From the NCBI RefSeq assembly GCF_005860775.1, contig NZ_VCHQ01000007.1, positions 62,001-126,000 of the forward strand: a stretch of DNA of 64,000 bases. Reading direction: 5' to 3'. Under the pieces are notes generated by a model that searched no databases, was not told where the DNA came from, and saw nothing but the letters and a program-made list of their open reading frames with translations. This DNA comes from Klebsiella indica. Its GTDB lineage: Bacteria > Pseudomonadota > Gammaproteobacteria > Enterobacterales > Enterobacteriaceae. A program made the position numbers and the translations under genes. Within the stretch, counting starts at the first letter, position 1. Every line of letters starts with the position of its first letter. Of this stretch, positions 17,182-28,904 are shown piece by piece.

Positions 17182-20100
17182 TGCAAGTGTTACCGCCGAG
17201 CAGTACGGGTGGCCCTTCCCGTCTGTTTATCCTACGCCCGGTAGCGACAACGCTGTTAATGGTGGCCATTATGCTGGCCGGGATTATCGGCTACCGTTTT
17301 TTACCGGTTTCGGCGCTGCCGGAAGTGGATTACCCGACAATTCAGGTGGTAACGCTCTACCCTGGCGCCAGCCCGGACGTGGTCACCTCGTCGATCACCG
17401 CCCCGCTTGAACGCCAGTTTGGCCAGATGTCCGGTCTTAAGCAAATGTCGTCCCAGAGTTCCGGCGGCGCTTCCGTGGTCACGCTTCAGTTCCAGTTGAC
17501 GCTGCCGCTGGATGTCGCCGAGCAGGAAGTGCAGGCGGCGATCAACGCCGCCACTAACCTGCTGCCGTCAGACCTCCCCGACCCGCCTGTCTACAGCAAA
17601 GTTAACCCCGCCGACCCGCCGATTATGACGCTTTCGGTCACCTCCTCCGCTATTCCAATGACCCAGGTCGAGGATATGGTGGAAACCCGCGTGGCGCAGA
17701 AAATCTCTCAGGTATCCGGCGTCGGTCTGGTGACTCTCGCGGGCGGTCAGCGCCCGGCGGTACGCGTAAAACTTAACGCCCAGGCCATTGCCGCCCTCGG
17801 CCTGACCAGTGAAACAATCCGTACCGCAATTACCAGCGCCAACGTCAATTCGGCGAAGGGGAGCCTTGACGGCCCGTCCCGCGCGGTGACGCTTTCCGCC
17901 AACGATCAGATGCAGACGGCGGAAGATTACCGTCGCCTGATTATCGCGTATCAGAACGGCGCGCCGATTCGCCTCGGCGACGTCGCCACCGTCGAACAGG
18001 GCGCGGAAAACAGCTGGCTCGGCGCATGGGCTAACAATCAGCGGGCGATCGTCATGAACGTCCAGCGCCAGCCGGGGGCAAATATTATCTCCACCGCCGA
18101 CAGCATCCGTCAGATGCTGCCGCAACTGACCGAAAGCCTGCCTAAATCCGTTAAAGTGCAGGTGCTTTCCGACCGCACCACCAATATTCGCGCTTCGGTC
18201 AGCGACACGCAGTTTGAGCTGATGCTGGCTATCGCCCTGGTGGTCATGATTATCTATCTGTTCCTGCGCAACGTTCCGGCGACCATTATTCCCGGCATCG
18301 CCGTGCCGCTCTCGCTGGTCGGCACCTTCGCGGTGATGGTGTTCCTCGATTTCTCAATAAACAACCTGACGCTGATGGCCCTGACCATCGCCACCGGGTT
18401 TGTCGTCGATGACGCCATCGTGGTTATCGAAAACATTTCGCGCTATATCGAGAAAGGCGAAAAACCGCTGGCCGCCGCGCTGAAAGGGGCCGGGGAGATC
18501 GGTTTTACCATTATCTCCCTCACCTTCTCCCTGATCGCGGTGCTGATCCCGCTGCTGTTTATGGGCGATATCGTTGGCCGCCTGTTCCGCGAGTTCGCCA
18601 TTACCCTGGCGGTGGCGATCCTGATTTCGGCAGTGGTGTCGCTGACCCTGACGCCAATGATGTGCGCCCGCATGCTGAGCCATGACTCGCTGCGCAAGCA
18701 AAACCGCTTTTCCCGCGCCAGCGAACGCTTTTTTGAGCAGGTTATCGCCGTTTATGGCCGCTGGCTGGGTCGGGTGCTGAATCATCCCTGGCTGACCCTG
18801 AGCGTGACGCTCGGCACCCTGATGTTGTCTATTATGCTGTGGGTCTTTATTCCAAAAGGCTTCTTCCCGATTCAGGACAACGGCATTATTCAGGGTACGC
18901 TGCAGGCGCCGCAGTCGGCGTCATTTGCCAACATGGCCGAGCGTCAACAGCAGGTCTCGGCAATCCTTCTTAAGGATCCGGCGGTAGAGAGCCTGACGTC
19001 ATATGTCGGGGTGGACGGTACCAACCCGGCGCTGAACAGCGCTCGCCTGCAAATCAACCTCAAGCCGCTGGATGAACGTGACGATCGCGTGCAAACGGTG
19101 ATTGCCCGTCTGCAAAACGCGGTGGACGGCCTTCCCGGCGTCGAACTCTATCTCCAGCCGGTCCAGGATCTGACCATTGATACCACCGTCAGCCGCACCC
19201 AGTACCAGTTCACCCTGCAGGCCAACTCGCTCGATGCGCTCAGCAACTGGGTCCCGCAGTTGATGAGCCGCCTGCAGGCATTGCCGCAGATTTCCGACGT
19301 CAGCAGCGACTGGCAGGATAAGGGCCTGGCGGCGTATATCAACGTTGATCGCGATAGCGCCAGCCGTCTCGGTATCAGCATGGCCGATGTTGATAACGCC
19401 CTGTACAACGCTTTCGGCCAGCGCCTGATCTCCACTATATATACCCAGGCGAACCAGTATCGCGTGGTACTGGAGCATGATACCCGCGCCACGCCGGGAC
19501 TGGCGGCTCTGGATAATATCCGCCTGACCAGCAGCGATGGCGGGATTGTGCCGCTGAAATCCATCGCCAGCGTCGAACAGCGTTTTACTCCGCTGTCGAT
19601 TAACCACCTCGATCAGTTCCCGGTAACCACAATCTCGTTTAACGTGCCGGATAACTATTCGCTGGGCGATGCGGTAGAGGCGATTCTTGGCGCGGAACAG
19701 GCGCTGGACTTCCCGAGCGATATTCGCACCCAGTTCCAGGGCAGCAGCCTCGCCTTTCAGACGGCGCTCAGCAGCACCGTCTGGCTGGTGATTGCCGCAG
19801 TGGTGGCGATGTATATCGTGCTCGGCGTGCTGTATGAGAGCTTTATTCACCCGATCACCATTCTCTCCACCCTGCCGACGGCCGGCGTCGGCGCGCTGCT
19901 GGCGCTGTGGCTGGCCGGGAGCGAGCTGGACGTTATCGCCATTATCGGCATCATCCTGCTTATCGGCATCGTCAAGAAAAACGCCATCATGATGATCGAC
20001 TTTGCCCTGGCCGCCGAACGCGAACAGGGCATGCCGCCGCACGAGGCTATCTATCAGGCCTGCCTTCTGCGTTTTCGCCCGATCCTGATGACCACGCTTG

Positions 20101-20303
20101 CCGCCCTGCTCGGCGCGCTGCCGCTGATGCTCAGCACTGGCGTTGGCGCGGAGCTGCGTCGTCCGCTGGGGATCGGTATGGTTGGTGGTCTGATGCTTAG
20201 CCAGGTGCTGACCCTGTTCACCACGCCGGTTATCTATCTGCTGTTCGACCGCCTGTCGCTGTATATGAAGAGCCGTTTCCCGCGGCGTGAGGAGGAGGCG
20301 TAA
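17181..20303 (+). CDS. mdtB: MdtABC efflux pump, RND transporter subunit MdtB
   Basis: 1040 residues, identical in length to E. coli MdtB. Twelve membrane segments in the RND pattern surround two large periplasmic loops, with [15 protein letters not shown] in TM4 (proton-relay aspartates) and [15 protein letters not shown] in TM10-11. MdtB forms the B2C heterotrimer with MdtC and is the subunit thought to serve proton translocation more than substrate binding. The gene starts on the last base of mdtA and ends directly at the GTG of mdtC. A long open frame on the opposite strand (18999-20651) is a codon-bias shadow. Confidence 0.97.
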   Translation: MQVLPPSSTGGPSRLFILRPVATTLLMVAIMLAGIIGYRFLPVSALPEVDYPTIQVVTLYPGASPDVVTSSITAPLERQFGQMSGLKQMSSQSSGGASVVTLQFQLTLPLDVAEQEVQAAINAATNLLPSDLPDPPVYSKVNPADPPIMTLSVTSSAIPMTQVEDMVETRVAQKISQVSGVGLVTLAGGQRPAVRVKLNAQAIAALGLTSETIRTAITSANVNSAKGSLDGPSRAVTLSANDQMQTAEDYRRLIIAYQNGAPIRLGDVATVEQGAENSWLGAWANNQRAIVMNVQRQPGANIISTADSIRQMLPQLTESLPKSVKVQVLSDRTTNIRASVSDTQFELMLAIALVVMIIYLFLRNVPATIIPGIAVPLSLVGTFAVMVFLDFSINNLTLMALTIATGFVVDDAIVVIENISRYIEKGEKPLAAALKGAGEIGFTIISLTFSLIAVLIPLLFMGDIVGRLFREFAITLAVAILISAVVSLTLTPMMCARMLSHDSLRKQNRFSRASERFFEQVIAVYGRWLGRVLNHPWLTLSVTLGTLMLSIMLWVFIPKGFFPIQDNGIIQGTLQAPQSASFANMAERQQQVSAILLKDPAVESLTSYVGVDGTNPALNSARLQINLKPLDERDDRVQTVIARLQNAVDGLPGVELYLQPVQDLTIDTTVSRTQYQFTLQANSLDALSNWVPQLMSRLQALPQISDVSSDWQDKGLAAYINVDRDSASRLGISMADVDNALYNAFGQRLISTIYTQANQYRVVLEHDTRATPGLAALDNIRLTSSDGGIVPLKSIASVEQRFTPLSINHLDQFPVTTISFNVPDNYSLGDAVEAILGAEQALDFPSDIRTQFQGSSLAFQTALSSTVWLVIAAVVAMYIVLGVLYESFIHPITILSTLPTAGVGALLALWLAGSELDVIAIIGIILLIGIVKKNAIMMIDFALAAEREQGMPPHEAIYQACLLRFRPILMTTLAALLGALPLMLSTGVGAELRRPLGIGMVGGLMLSQVLTLFTTPVIYLLFDRLSLYMKSRFPRREEEA

Positions 20304-23300
20304 GTGAAGTTTTTCGCTCTCTTCATTTATCGCCCGGTAGCGACGATTCTGATTTCGCTCGCCATCACCCTGTGCGGAGTGCTCGGTTTCCGTCTGCTGC
20401 CGGTCGCGCCGCTGCCGCAGGTGGATTTCCCGGTAATTATGATCAGCGCATCGCTGCCCGGCGCGTCGCCGGAAACCATGGCCTCTTCGGTGGCGACGCC
20501 GCTGGAGCGTTCGCTGGGGCGGATTGCCGGAGTCAATGAGATGACCTCCACCAGTTCGCTCGGCAGTACGCGGATCATTCTGCAGTTCAACTTTGACCGC
20601 GATATCAACGGTGCCTCGCGCGACGTACAGGCGGCGATTAACGCCGCGCAAAGCCTGCTGCCGAGCGGCATGCCGGGCCGTCCAACCTGGCGCAAGGCCA
20701 ACCCATCCGACGCGCCGATCATGATCCTCACCCTCACCTCGGATACTTACTCCCAGGGTGAGCTATATGATTTCGCCTCCACCCAGCTGGCGCAAACCAT
20801 TTCCCAGATTGCAGGCGTCGGCGACGTTGACGTCGGCGGCAGTTCGCTGCCGGCAGTGCGCGTTGACCTTAACCCGCAGGCGCTGTTTAACCAGGGTGTG
20901 TCGCTGGATGCGGTACGTACCGCCATCAGCAGCGCCAACGTGCGTAAACCGCAGGGCGCGCTGGAAGACGGTACCCAGCGCTGGCAGGTGGAAACCAATG
21001 ACGAACTAAAAACCGCCGCCGAATATCGGCCGCTGATCGTGCATTACAGCAATGGCTCGCCGGTGCGGCTGGGCGACGTAGCCAACGTCACCGATTCGGT
21101 GCAGGACGTGCGCAACGCCGGGATGACCAACGCCAAACCGGCGATTTTGCTGATGATCCGCAAGCTGCCTGAAGCCAACATTATTGCAACCGTGGACAGT
21201 ATTCGCGCCCGTCTGCCCGAACTACAGCGGACGATCCCGGCATCTATCGACCTGCAAATCGCCCAGGACCGCTCGCCGACCATCCGCGCTTCGCTGGAAG
21301 AAGTCGAACAAACCCTGGTGATCTCGGTGGCGCTGGTGATCCTCGTGGTATTCCTGTTCCTGCGTTCGGGACGGGCGACGCTGATCCCGGCGGTGGCCGT
21401 TCCGGTATCGCTGATCGGCACCTTTGCAGCGATGTACCTGTGCGGCTTCAGCCTCAATAACCTGTCGCTGATGGCGCTGACCATCGCCACCGGTTTCGTG
21501 GTCGATGACGCCATCGTCGTGCTGGAAAACATCTCCCGTCATCTTGAAGCGGGCATGAAACCGCTACAGGCGGCGCTACAGGGGAGCCGGGAAGTCGGTT
21601 TTACCGTGCTGTCGATGAGCCTGTCGCTGGTCGCCGTGTTCCTGCCGCTGCTGCTAATGGGCGGTCTGCCGGGGAGGTTGCTGCGCGAATTTGCCGTCAC
21701 CCTGTCGGTGGCGATCGGGATTTCGCTGGCGATGTCGCTGACCCTGACGCCGATGATGTGCGGCTGGCTGCTGAAGAGCCACAAACCCAATGAGCCGACG
21801 CGTAAGCGTGGCTTTGGCCGCCTGCTGGTGGCGATACAGGGCGAATACGGTAAATCGCTGAAGTGGGTTCTGCAACATCATCGTCTGACTGGCCTGGTGC
21901 TGCTGGCTACCATCGCGCTAAGCGTCTGGCTCTATATCTCTATTCCAAAAACGTTCTTCCCGGAGCAGGATACCGGGGTGCTGATGGGCGGTATTCAGGC
22001 CGATCAAAGCATTTCGTTCCAGGCGATGCGCGGCAAGCTGCAGGACTTTATGAAGATTATTCGTGAAGATCCGGCCGTCGATAACGTTACCGGTTTTACC
22101 GGCGGTTCGCGGGTGAACAGCGGGATGATGTTTATCACCCTTAAGCCCCGCGATAAACGCCATGAAACGGCGCAGCAGATTATCGACCGACTGCGTAAAA
22201 AACTGGCCAGGGAGCCTGGCGCTAACCTGTTCCTGATGGCGGTACAGGATATTCGCGTCGGCGGGCGTCAGGCTAACGCCAGCTACCAGTACACCCTGCT
22301 GTCGGATGACCTTGCGGCGCTGCGGGAGTGGGAGCCCAAAATCCGTAAAGCGCTGGCGGCGCTGCCGGAGCTGGCCGATGTGAACTCGGACAGCCAAAAT
22401 AACGGTGCGGAGATGGCGCTGCTCTATGACCGCGATACCATGTCGCGGCTGGGCATCAGCGTGCAGGATGCCAATAACCTGCTAAATAACGCCTTTGGCC
22501 AACGGCAGATCTCGACCATCTACCAGCCGTTGAACCAGTACAAGGTGGTGATGGAAGTCGACCCGATTTACACCCAGGATGTCAGCGCGCTGGATAAAAT
22601 GTTCGTCATCAACAGCGAAGGTCAACCGATCCCGCTCTCTGCGTTCGCCAGATGGCAACCGGCCAACGCCCCGCTATCGGTGAATCATCAGGGTCTGTCG
22701 GCGGCGTCGACCATCTCCTTTAACCTGCCGACCGGTAAATCGCTGTCAGAAGCCAGCGACGCCATTAACCTGGCGATGACCCAGCTTGGCGTGCCATCCA
22801 GCGTGCGCGGATCGTTCGCCGGTACCGCGCAGATATTCCAGCAAACGATGAACTCGCAGGTGATCCTGATCCTCGCCGCCATCGCCACGGTCTACATCGT
22901 GCTGGGGATCCTCTATGAGAGCTACGTTCATCCGTTGACCATTCTCTCGACCATTCCTTCCGCCGGCGTCGGCGCGCTGCTGGCGCTGGAGCTTTTCAAT
23001 GCGCCATTCAGCCTCATCGCGCTAATCGGTATCATGCTATTAATTGGCATTGTGAAGAAAAATGCCATTATGATGGTCGATTTTGCGCTCGAAGCGCAGC
23101 GTAACGGCGACCTGCCGCCAGAAGAGGCTATCTTCCAGGCCTGTCTGCTGCGCTTTCGGCCAATTATGATGACGACCCTGGCGGCGTTGTTTGGCGCTCT
23201 GCCGCTGGTATTATCAGGCGGCGATGGTGCCGAACTACGCCAACCGCTCGGGATTACTATTGTCGGCGGTCTGGTGATGAGCCAGCTATTGACCCTGTAC

Positions 23301-23381
23301 ACCACGCCGGTGGTCTATCTGTTCTTCGACCGTCTACAGCGGCGTTTTGCACGCAAACGTCCGCAACCGGTAAGTGAATAA
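20304..23381 (+). CDS. mdtC: MdtABC efflux pump, RND transporter subunit MdtC
   Basis: 1025 residues, equal to E. coli MdtC, from a GTG that follows the mdtB TAA without a gap. It has the RND architecture with [15 protein letters not shown] and [18 protein letters not shown]. In the heterotrimer MdtC provides the main drug-binding path. The conserved duplication with MdtB is evident in parallel motifs (for example [11 protein letters not shown] versus [11 protein letters not shown]). Close packing with mdtB and mdtD shows one transcript. Confidence 0.97.
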   Translation: MKFFALFIYRPVATILISLAITLCGVLGFRLLPVAPLPQVDFPVIMISASLPGASPETMASSVATPLERSLGRIAGVNEMTSTSSLGSTRIILQFNFDRDINGASRDVQAAINAAQSLLPSGMPGRPTWRKANPSDAPIMILTLTSDTYSQGELYDFASTQLAQTISQIAGVGDVDVGGSSLPAVRVDLNPQALFNQGVSLDAVRTAISSANVRKPQGALEDGTQRWQVETNDELKTAAEYRPLIVHYSNGSPVRLGDVANVTDSVQDVRNAGMTNAKPAILLMIRKLPEANIIATVDSIRARLPELQRTIPASIDLQIAQDRSPTIRASLEEVEQTLVISVALVILVVFLFLRSGRATLIPAVAVPVSLIGTFAAMYLCGFSLNNLSLMALTIATGFVVDDAIVVLENISRHLEAGMKPLQAALQGSREVGFTVLSMSLSLVAVFLPLLLMGGLPGRLLREFAVTLSVAIGISLAMSLTLTPMMCGWLLKSHKPNEPTRKRGFGRLLVAIQGEYGKSLKWVLQHHRLTGLVLLATIALSVWLYISIPKTFFPEQDTGVLMGGIQADQSISFQAMRGKLQDFMKIIREDPAVDNVTGFTGGSRVNSGMMFITLKPRDKRHETAQQIIDRLRKKLAREPGANLFLMAVQDIRVGGRQANASYQYTLLSDDLAALREWEPKIRKALAALPELADVNSDSQNNGAEMALLYDRDTMSRLGISVQDANNLLNNAFGQRQISTIYQPLNQYKVVMEVDPIYTQDVSALDKMFVINSEGQPIPLSAFARWQPANAPLSVNHQGLSAASTISFNLPTGKSLSEASDAINLAMTQLGVPSSVRGSFAGTAQIFQQTMNSQVILILAAIATVYIVLGILYESYVHPLTILSTIPSAGVGALLALELFNAPFSLIALIGIMLLIGIVKKNAIMMVDFALEAQRNGDLPPEEAIFQACLLRFRPIMMTTLAALFGALPLVLSGGDGAELRQPLGITIVGGLVMSQLLTLYTTPVVYLFFDRLQRRFARKRPQPVSE

Positions 23382-23382
23382 A

Positions 23383-24798
23383 ATGATCGATTTACCGCCC
23401 AACGTACGCTGGCAATTATGGATAGTGGCATTCGGCTTCTTTATGCAGTCTCTGGATACTACTATCGTTAATACCGCCCTCCCCTCAATGGCGAAGAGCC
23501 TTGGGGAGAGTCCACTGCATATGCATATGGTTATTGTTTCCTATGTCCTGACGGTGGCGGTGATGCTGCCCGCCAGCGGCTGGCTGGCGGACCGGGTTGG
23601 CGTGCGTAATACCTTTTTCAGCGCCATCATCCTGTTTACCATCGGTTCGCTGTTCTGCGCTCAGGCCGCCACGCTCGATCAACTGATACTGTCCCGCGTG
23701 TTGCAGGGCGTCGGCGGTGCAATGATGGTCCCCGTTGGCCGTCTGACGGTGTTGAAAATCGTCCCGCGCGAGCAGTATATGGCGGCGATGACCTTCGTAA
23801 CCTTGCCCGGGCAGATCGGCCCTCTGCTCGGCCCGGCGCTCGGCGGCATTCTGGTGGAGTACGCTTCCTGGCACTGGATCTTCCTGATTAACATTCCGGT
23901 CGGCATTGTCGGCGCCATCGCCACGCTCTTCCTGATGCCCAACTACACCATGCAAACTCAGCGCTTTGATATTTTTGGCTTTATTCTGCTGGCGATGGGA
24001 ATGGCGACCCTGACCCTGGCGCTCGACGGTCAAAAAGGGCTCGGTATCTCCCCACTATGGCTGGCCGTTCTGGTGACGCTCGGCATTGCGGCGATTCTGC
24101 TCTATCTGTGGCACGCCCGCGGCAATCTCAACGCGCTATTCAGCCTGAAGCTGTTTGGTAATCGCACTTTCGCCCTCGGACTCGGCGGCAGCTTCGCCGG
24201 GCGTATCGGCAGCGGTATGCTGCCGTTTATGACCCCGGTATTTTTGCAGATTGGCCTCGGCTTTACGCCGTTCCATGCCGGTCTGATGATGATCCCGATG
24301 GTGCTTGGCAGTATGAGTATGAAACGCATCGTGGTGCAGGTGGTCAATCGCTTTGGCTATCGTCGGGTGCTGGTGGCTTCGACGCTGGGTCTGGCGCTGG
24401 TGAGCCTGCTGTTTATGAGCGTCGCGCTTGCGGGCTGGTACTGGCTGTTGCCTCTGGTGCTGTTCCTGCAAGGGATGATTAACTCCAGCCGCTTCTCATC
24501 AATGAATACCCTGACCCTGAAGGACCTGCCCTCCGATCTGGCCAGCAGCGGTAACAGCATGCTGTCGATGGTGATGCAGCTGTCGATGAGTATCGGCGTC
24601 ACCATCGCCGGGATGCTGCTGGGCCTCTACGGCCACCAGCATATCAGCGCCGATGTGGCTACCACACATCAGGTCTTTCTTTATACCTACCTAAGCATGG
24701 CGGTGTGTATCGCGCTGCCCGCGCTGATTTTTTCCCACGTACCGAACGATACCACCGTCAATAGCGTGATTCGTCGTCGTAAAAGGAGTGAATCTTGA
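23383..24798 (+). CDS. mdtD: MFS transporter MdtD
   Basis: 471 residues from ATG 23383, which gives the N-terminus [34 protein letters not shown] found in the family; a GTG three codons earlier would also be open. It is a 14-segment DHA2-type major facilitator with the drug/proton motif [11 protein letters not shown] and the A-motif [11 protein letters not shown]. Its start lies just after the mdtC TAA. In E. coli MdtD is not needed for MdtABC drug export and has been linked to citrate and iron handling, so its role as a drug pump should not be assumed. Confidence 0.94.
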   Translation: MIDLPPNVRWQLWIVAFGFFMQSLDTTIVNTALPSMAKSLGESPLHMHMVIVSYVLTVAVMLPASGWLADRVGVRNTFFSAIILFTIGSLFCAQAATLDQLILSRVLQGVGGAMMVPVGRLTVLKIVPREQYMAAMTFVTLPGQIGPLLGPALGGILVEYASWHWIFLINIPVGIVGAIATLFLMPNYTMQTQRFDIFGFILLAMGMATLTLALDGQKGLGISPLWLAVLVTLGIAAILLYLWHARGNLNALFSLKLFGNRTFALGLGGSFAGRIGSGMLPFMTPVFLQIGLGFTPFHAGLMMIPMVLGSMSMKRIVVQVVNRFGYRRVLVASTLGLALVSLLFMSVALAGWYWLLPLVLFLQGMINSSRFSSMNTLTLKDLPSDLASSGNSMLSMVMQLSMSIGVTIAGMLLGLYGHQHISADVATTHQVFLYTYLSMAVCIALPALIFSHVPNDTTVNSVIRRRKRSES

Positions 24799-26306
24799 GG
24801 TTCTGGCGTCCCGGTATTACCGGCAAGCTGTTTATTGCGATCCTCGCAACCTGTATCGTGCTGTTAATCAGCATGCACTGGGCGGTGCGTATCAGCTTTG
24901 AACGCGGTTTTATCGACTATATTAAGCGCGGAAATGAACAGCGTCTGACCATGCTGGGGGATGCCCTGAGCGAACAGTATGCTCAGCACGGTAACTGGAA
25001 ATTCCTGCGTAATAACGATCGCTTTATTTTTCAGCTACTGAAAACCTTCGATCGCGACAACGACGATCGTCCTCTGCCGGGGCGCGGTATGCCGCCAGAC
25101 CCGATGGACGGGCCAGTACCGAACTCCGGCCCACAAAATATGCCGCCGGATATCGTTCCAGGCCCGCCGCCTGATGGCCGTGGGCCCCCGGAACTTCCTC
25201 CGCATATCTGGCGCACCATGTTTTGGGTGGTCGATCAAAAAGGGCGTGTACTGGTAGGGCCGCGCGAACCGGTCCCGGAGGAGGGTAGCCGACGCAACAT
25301 TATGGTCAACGGCGTGCAGGTTGGCGCAGTGATCGCCTCGCCGGTTGAGCGCCTGACGCGTAACACCGACATCAACTTCGACCGCCAGCAGAAACGCACC
25401 AGTTGGCTGATTGTCGCCCTCGCCACCCTGCTTACGGCGCTCGCCACCTTCCCGCTGGCACGCGGCCTGCTCGCCCCGGTAAAAAGGCTGGTTGAAGGTA
25501 CCCACCGTCTGGCCGCCGGGGATTTCTCTACGCGCGTAGCGGCCACCAGCAGCGATGAGCTGGGGCGGCTGGCAAAAGACTTTAACCAGTTGGCCAGCAC
25601 TCTTGAGCGCAATCAGCGGATGCGCCGGGATCTGATGGCCGATATATCCCATGAGCTTCGTACTCCGCTGGCGGTACTGCGCGGCGAGCTGGAGGCTATC
25701 CAGGATGGCGTACGAAAATTCACGCCGGACTCCATCACCTCCCTGCAGGCGGAGGTCGCGACGCTCACCAAACTGGTCGATGATTTACATCAGCTTTCGA
25801 TGTCTGACGAAGGGGCGCTGGCCTATCAGAAAACCTCAGTGGATATCATCAACCTGCTGGAAATCGCCGCCGGAGCATTCCGCGAACGCTTCGCCAGCCG
25901 CGGACTGTCGATCGGCGTGTCGCTGCCGGAAAGCGCGACGGTTTTTGGCGATCGGGATCGCCTGATGCAGTTATTCAATAACCTGCTGGAAAACAGCCTG
26001 CGCTATACCGATCGCGGCGGTCGCCTGCAGATCGACGTCAGTCAAAGCGGACACACGCTGGTTATCGACTTTGCCGATAGCGCTCCGGGCGTTACCGATG
26101 AACAGCTGGAGCGGCTGGTGGAGCGCTTCTACCGTACCGAAGGATCGCGCAATCGTGCCAGCGGCGGCTCTGGTTTAGGGCTGGCGATTTGCCTTAACAT
26201 TGTGACGGCCCACGGCGGCACTTTACGTGCCGGCCATTCGCCTTTAGGCGGAGTTAGCATTAAAGTAGAGTTACCTCTGGAACGTCATTTATCGAGGGAC
26301 GTATGA
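24795..26306 (+). CDS. baeS: Envelope-stress sensor histidine kinase BaeS
   Basis: 503 residues from TTG 24795, overlapping the mdtD stop by four bases. The order is an N-terminal membrane segment (residues 11-30), a periplasmic sensor domain, a second membrane segment (about 197-217), HAMP, H-box [13 protein letters not shown] with His286, and an ATPase domain with [11 protein letters not shown] and GGSGLGLAI. It senses envelope damage by compounds such as indole, flavonoids and zinc and phosphorylates BaeR. E. coli BaeS is about 467 residues; the excess is a proline/glycine-rich stretch in the sensor domain at residues 92-136 ([13 protein letters not shown] and [14 protein letters not shown]), where E. 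coli has only a short PGPGMPP run. Confidence 0.95.
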   Translation: MRFWRPGITGKLFIAILATCIVLLISMHWAVRISFERGFIDYIKRGNEQRLTMLGDALSEQYAQHGNWKFLRNNDRFIFQLLKTFDRDNDDRPLPGRGMPPDPMDGPVPNSGPQNMPPDIVPGPPPDGRGPPELPPHIWRTMFWVVDQKGRVLVGPREPVPEEGSRRNIMVNGVQVGAVIASPVERLTRNTDINFDRQQKRTSWLIVALATLLTALATFPLARGLLAPVKRLVEGTHRLAAGDFSTRVAATSSDELGRLAKDFNQLASTLERNQRMRRDLMADISHELRTPLAVLRGELEAIQDGVRKFTPDSITSLQAEVATLTKLVDDLHQLSMSDEGALAYQKTSVDIINLLEIAAGAFRERFASRGLSIGVSLPESATVFGDRDRLMQLFNNLLENSLRYTDRGGRLQIDVSQSGHTLVIDFADSAPGVTDEQLERLVERFYRTEGSRNRASGGSGLGLAICLNIVTAHGGTLRAGHSPLGGVSIKVELPLERHLSRDV

Positions 26307-27025
26307 CTGAATTACCTGTTGATGAAAACACGCCACGCATTCTTATCGTGGAAGATGAGCCCAAGCTGGGTCAACTGCTGATCGATTATCTACAGGCGGC
26401 AGGCTATGCGCCGACGCTCATTAATCACGGCGATCAGGTTTTACCGTACGTCCGCCAGACGCCGCCGCATATGATCCTGCTGGATCTGATGCTGCCCGGC
26501 ACCGACGGGCTCACCCTGTGCCGGGAAATCCGCCGCTTCTCTGAAGTGCCGGTGGTGATGGTGACGGCCAAAATTGAAGAGATCGACCGTCTGCTGGGGT
26601 TAGAGATCGGTGCTGACGACTATATCTGTAAGCCCTACAGCCCGCGTGAAGTTGTGGCCCGCGTAAAGACCATTCTTCGCCGCTGTAAACCGCGGCGCGA
26701 CCTGCAGGAACTGGATGCGAAAAGCCCGCTGATTGTCGACGAAGGCCGCTTTCAGGCCTCCTGGCGCGGCAAGTTGCTGGATCTGACGCCTGCGGAGTTC
26801 CGCCTGTTGAAGACCCTCTCTCAGGAGCCGGGGAAGGTCTTTTCCCGCGAGCAACTGCTCAACCATCTGTACGATGATTACCGGGTCGTGACCGACCGGA
26901 CTATCGACAGCCATATCAAGAACCTGCGGCGCAAGCTGGAGTCGCTGGATGCCGATCAGTCGTTTATCCGCGCCGTCTATGGGGTCGGATACCGTTGGGA
27001 AGCCGATGCCTGTCGGCTGGCGTAA
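26303..27025 (+). CDS. baeR: Response regulator BaeR
   Basis: 240 residues, OmpR/PhoB family. The receiver domain has the acidic pair in IVEDEPK, the phospho-acceptor aspartate in [12 protein letters not shown], and the lysine in [12 protein letters not shown]. The DNA-binding winged helix is at residues about 140-235 ([55 protein letters not shown]). The gene overlaps baeS by four bases. BaeR activates mdtABCD-baeSR, acrD and spy in E. coli; a possible box is noted upstream of mdtA. Confidence 0.97.
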   Translation: MTELPVDENTPRILIVEDEPKLGQLLIDYLQAAGYAPTLINHGDQVLPYVRQTPPHMILLDLMLPGTDGLTLCREIRRFSEVPVVMVTAKIEEIDRLLGLEIGADDYICKPYSPREVVARVKTILRRCKPRRDLQELDAKSPLIVDEGRFQASWRGKLLDLTPAEFRLLKTLSQEPGKVFSREQLLNHLYDDYRVVTDRTIDSHIKNLRRKLESLDADQSFIRAVYGVGYRWEADACRLA

Positions 27026-27049
27026 TCACATTGCCGCTTCTGGTTATCT

Positions 27050-27070
27050 CCCCGGTGGCGCTTACCGGGG
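27050..27070. repeat. REP-like palindrome after baeR
   Basis: Arms CCCCGGT (27050-27056) and ACCGGGG (27064-27070) around GGCGCTT, 25 bases past the baeR stop. It matches the REP core and may shield the 3' end of the long mdt-bae transcript. No T-run follows. Confidence 0.6.
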
Positions 27071-27299
27071 ATACGGGGTCACCGCCGTCTGAGAAACGGA
27101 TAACCCGCGGCCGCATCCCCGGCGGCAGACTTTAATTCCCCTATTGTGTCGCGCCCCGGTTCGCTATCCGCTAAAGATAGCCCCTGATATTTACTCCCCC
27201 TTCCCGCAGCGCTACAATGCCCGCCCTTAATGTGGGGACACTCCCCAACTCGCCGTACCTGGTGCGGCGGATCTGACCTGTCATCAGAACGAGAAAATC

Positions 27300-28670
27300 A
27301 TGTTTAAACCGGAACTCCTTTCCCCGGCGGGAACGCTGAAAAATATGCGTTACGCTTTCGCTTACGGCGCCGATGCCGTCTACGCGGGCCAGCCGCGTTA
27401 CTCCCTGCGCGTGCGCAATAACGAATTCAACCATGAAAATCTTCAGCTCGGTATCAATGAAGCCCACGCGTTGGGTAAAAAATTCTATGTGGTAGTCAAC
27501 ATCGCGCCGCATAACGCCAAGCTGAAAACCTTTATTCGTGACCTGAAGCCGGTGGTGGAAATGGGGCCGGATGCGCTGATTATGTCCGATCCGGGGTTAA
27601 TCATGCTGGTACGGGAAAATTTCCCGGCGATGCCGATTCATCTTTCGGTGCAGGCCAATGCCGTTAACTGGGCGACGGTCAAGTTCTGGCAGCAAATGGG
27701 GTTGAGCCGGGTCATTCTGTCGCGTGAACTGTCGCTGGATGAAATCGCCGAAATTCGCAGCCAGGTGCCGGATATGGAAATTGAAATTTTCGTTCACGGC
27801 GCGCTGTGCATGGCCTATTCCGGTCGCTGCCTGCTCTCCGGCTACATCAATAAGCGTGACCCGAATCAGGGGACCTGCACTAACGCCTGCCGCTGGGAAT
27901 ATAACGTTCAGGAAGGCAAAGAAGACGACGTCGGCAACATCGTGCATAAATACGAGCCGATTCCGGTACAGAACGTCGAGCCGACGCTGGGTATCGGCGC
28001 GCCGACCGACCAGGTATTTATGATTGAAGAAGCCAAACGTCCGGGCGAATACATGACCGCGTTTGAAGACGAACACGGCACCTACATCATGAACTCAAAA
28101 GATCTGCGCGCCGTTGCGCACGTTGAGCGCCTGACTCAAATGGGCGTCCATTCGCTGAAAATCGAAGGTCGTACCAAATCCTACTACTACTGCGCGCGTA
28201 CCGCTCAGGTCTACCGCAAAGCCATTGACGACGCAGCCGCAGGCAAACCTTTCGATACCAGCCTGCTGGAAACGCTGGAAGGCCTGGCTCATCGCGGCTA
28301 CACCGAAGGTTTTCTGCGCCGCCATACCCATGACGATTACCAGAATTACGAGTACGGCTACTCCGTTTCCGGGCGCCAGCAGTTTGTCGGCGAATTCACC
28401 GGCGAGCGCCGTGGGGACCTGGCGGCGGTTGCGGTGAGGAACAAATTCTCCCTCGGCGACAGTCTTGAACTGATGACGCCGCAAGGCAACGTCAACTTTA
28501 CCCTCGAACATATGGAAAACGGTAAAGGCGAAATGACGCCGGTCGCGCCGGGCGATGGCCACACCGTATGGCTGCCTGTTCCGCAGGATATGACGCTACA
28601 GTACGCGTTACTGATGCGCAATTTTTCTGGTCAGACAACCAGAAACCCGCACAGTAACTCGTTAATTTAG
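27300..28670 (+). CDS. trhP: Prephenate-dependent tRNA uridine(34) hydroxylase TrhP (YegQ)
   Basis: 456 residues, against about 453 in E. coli YegQ, of the U32 'peptidase' family now known to act in tRNA hydroxylation. TrhP makes 5-hydroxyuridine at the wobble base, leading to cmo5U/mo5U. Visible features are the N-terminal MFKPELLSPAGTLKNMRYAFAYGADAVYAG, the cysteine-rich EIFVHGALCMAYSGRCLLSG and QGTCTNACRWEY where an iron-sulphur cluster is thought to sit, and the C-terminal U32 domain. It is a single gene with its own upstream region (27071-27299, nothing else recognised); cyaR follows. Confidence 0.95.
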   Translation: MFKPELLSPAGTLKNMRYAFAYGADAVYAGQPRYSLRVRNNEFNHENLQLGINEAHALGKKFYVVVNIAPHNAKLKTFIRDLKPVVEMGPDALIMSDPGLIMLVRENFPAMPIHLSVQANAVNWATVKFWQQMGLSRVILSRELSLDEIAEIRSQVPDMEIEIFVHGALCMAYSGRCLLSGYINKRDPNQGTCTNACRWEYNVQEGKEDDVGNIVHKYEPIPVQNVEPTLGIGAPTDQVFMIEEAKRPGEYMTAFEDEHGTYIMNSKDLRAVAHVERLTQMGVHSLKIEGRTKSYYYCARTAQVYRKAIDDAAAGKPFDTSLLETLEGLAHRGYTEGFLRRHTHDDYQNYEYGYSVSGRQQFVGEFTGERRGDLAAVAVRNKFSLGDSLELMTPQGNVNFTLEHMENGKGEMTPVAPGDGHTVWLPVPQDMTLQYALLMRNFSGQTTRNPHSNSLI

Positions 28671-28694
28671 GTTATTTTTCTCAATGTGAGGATA

Positions 28695-28710
28695 TTAGAA
28701 ACGGATCACA
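28695..28710 (+). promoter_or_regulatory. CRP site of the cyaR promoter
   Basis: TTAGA-AACGGA-TCACA fits TGTGA-N6-TCACA with a perfect right half. Its centre is about 42 bases upstream of the CyaR start, the class II activation position. CyaR is known to be CRP-activated in E. coli and Salmonella. Confidence 0.65.
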
Positions 28711-28731
28711 TACCCTTTCCGTCAAAAAAGA

Positions 28732-28737
28732 TATTAT
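28732..28737 (+). promoter_or_regulatory. cyaR -10 element
   Basis: TATTAT ends eight bases before the expected first base of CyaR (G 28745). No good -35 is visible, as expected for a CRP-dependent promoter. Confidence 0.6.
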
Positions 28738-28744
28738 CCATTTC

Positions 28745-28830
28745 GCTGAAAAACATAACCCATAAATGCTAGCTGTACCAGGAACCACCTCCTTAGCCTG
28801 CGTAATCTCCCTTACGCGGGCTTATTTTTT
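28745..28830 (+). ncRNA. cyaR: CyaR small regulatory RNA
   Basis: 86 bases beginning GCTGAAAAACATAACCCATA and ending in a GC-rich terminator stem (CGTAATCTCCCTTACG) plus seven T in TTATTTTTT. The sequence is nearly that of E. coli CyaR, including the seed ACCACCTCCTTA that pairs with the Shine-Dalgarno region of ompX, luxS, nadE and yqaE mRNAs with Hfq. Its place between trhP and yegS is the same as in E. coli. Compared with E. coli one A is missing after CCCATAA and the terminator stem has a compensating base change. Confidence 0.95.
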
Positions 28831-28904
28831 ATCATCATTCAGGTCTTCACGTTGTTCATGCGGTACACTTTATGCATCTCTGTGCAATAAAGGTTCCCCC
28901 GATA

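Noticed and set aside
18999-20651. 550-codon open frame antisense to mdtB and the start of mdtC
   Set aside because: It follows the third-position GC bias of the mdt genes, has an arginine/glutamine/histidine-rich composition, no domain and no ribosome site; a shadow frame.
27050-27070. Intrinsic terminator of baeR
   Set aside because: The stem is strong but no T-run follows; it matches REP cores better.
28685-28710. TGTGA...TCACA as one CRP site
   Set aside because: The halves are 16 bases apart rather than 6. The site centred near 28702 with a weak left half fits the promoter position better.
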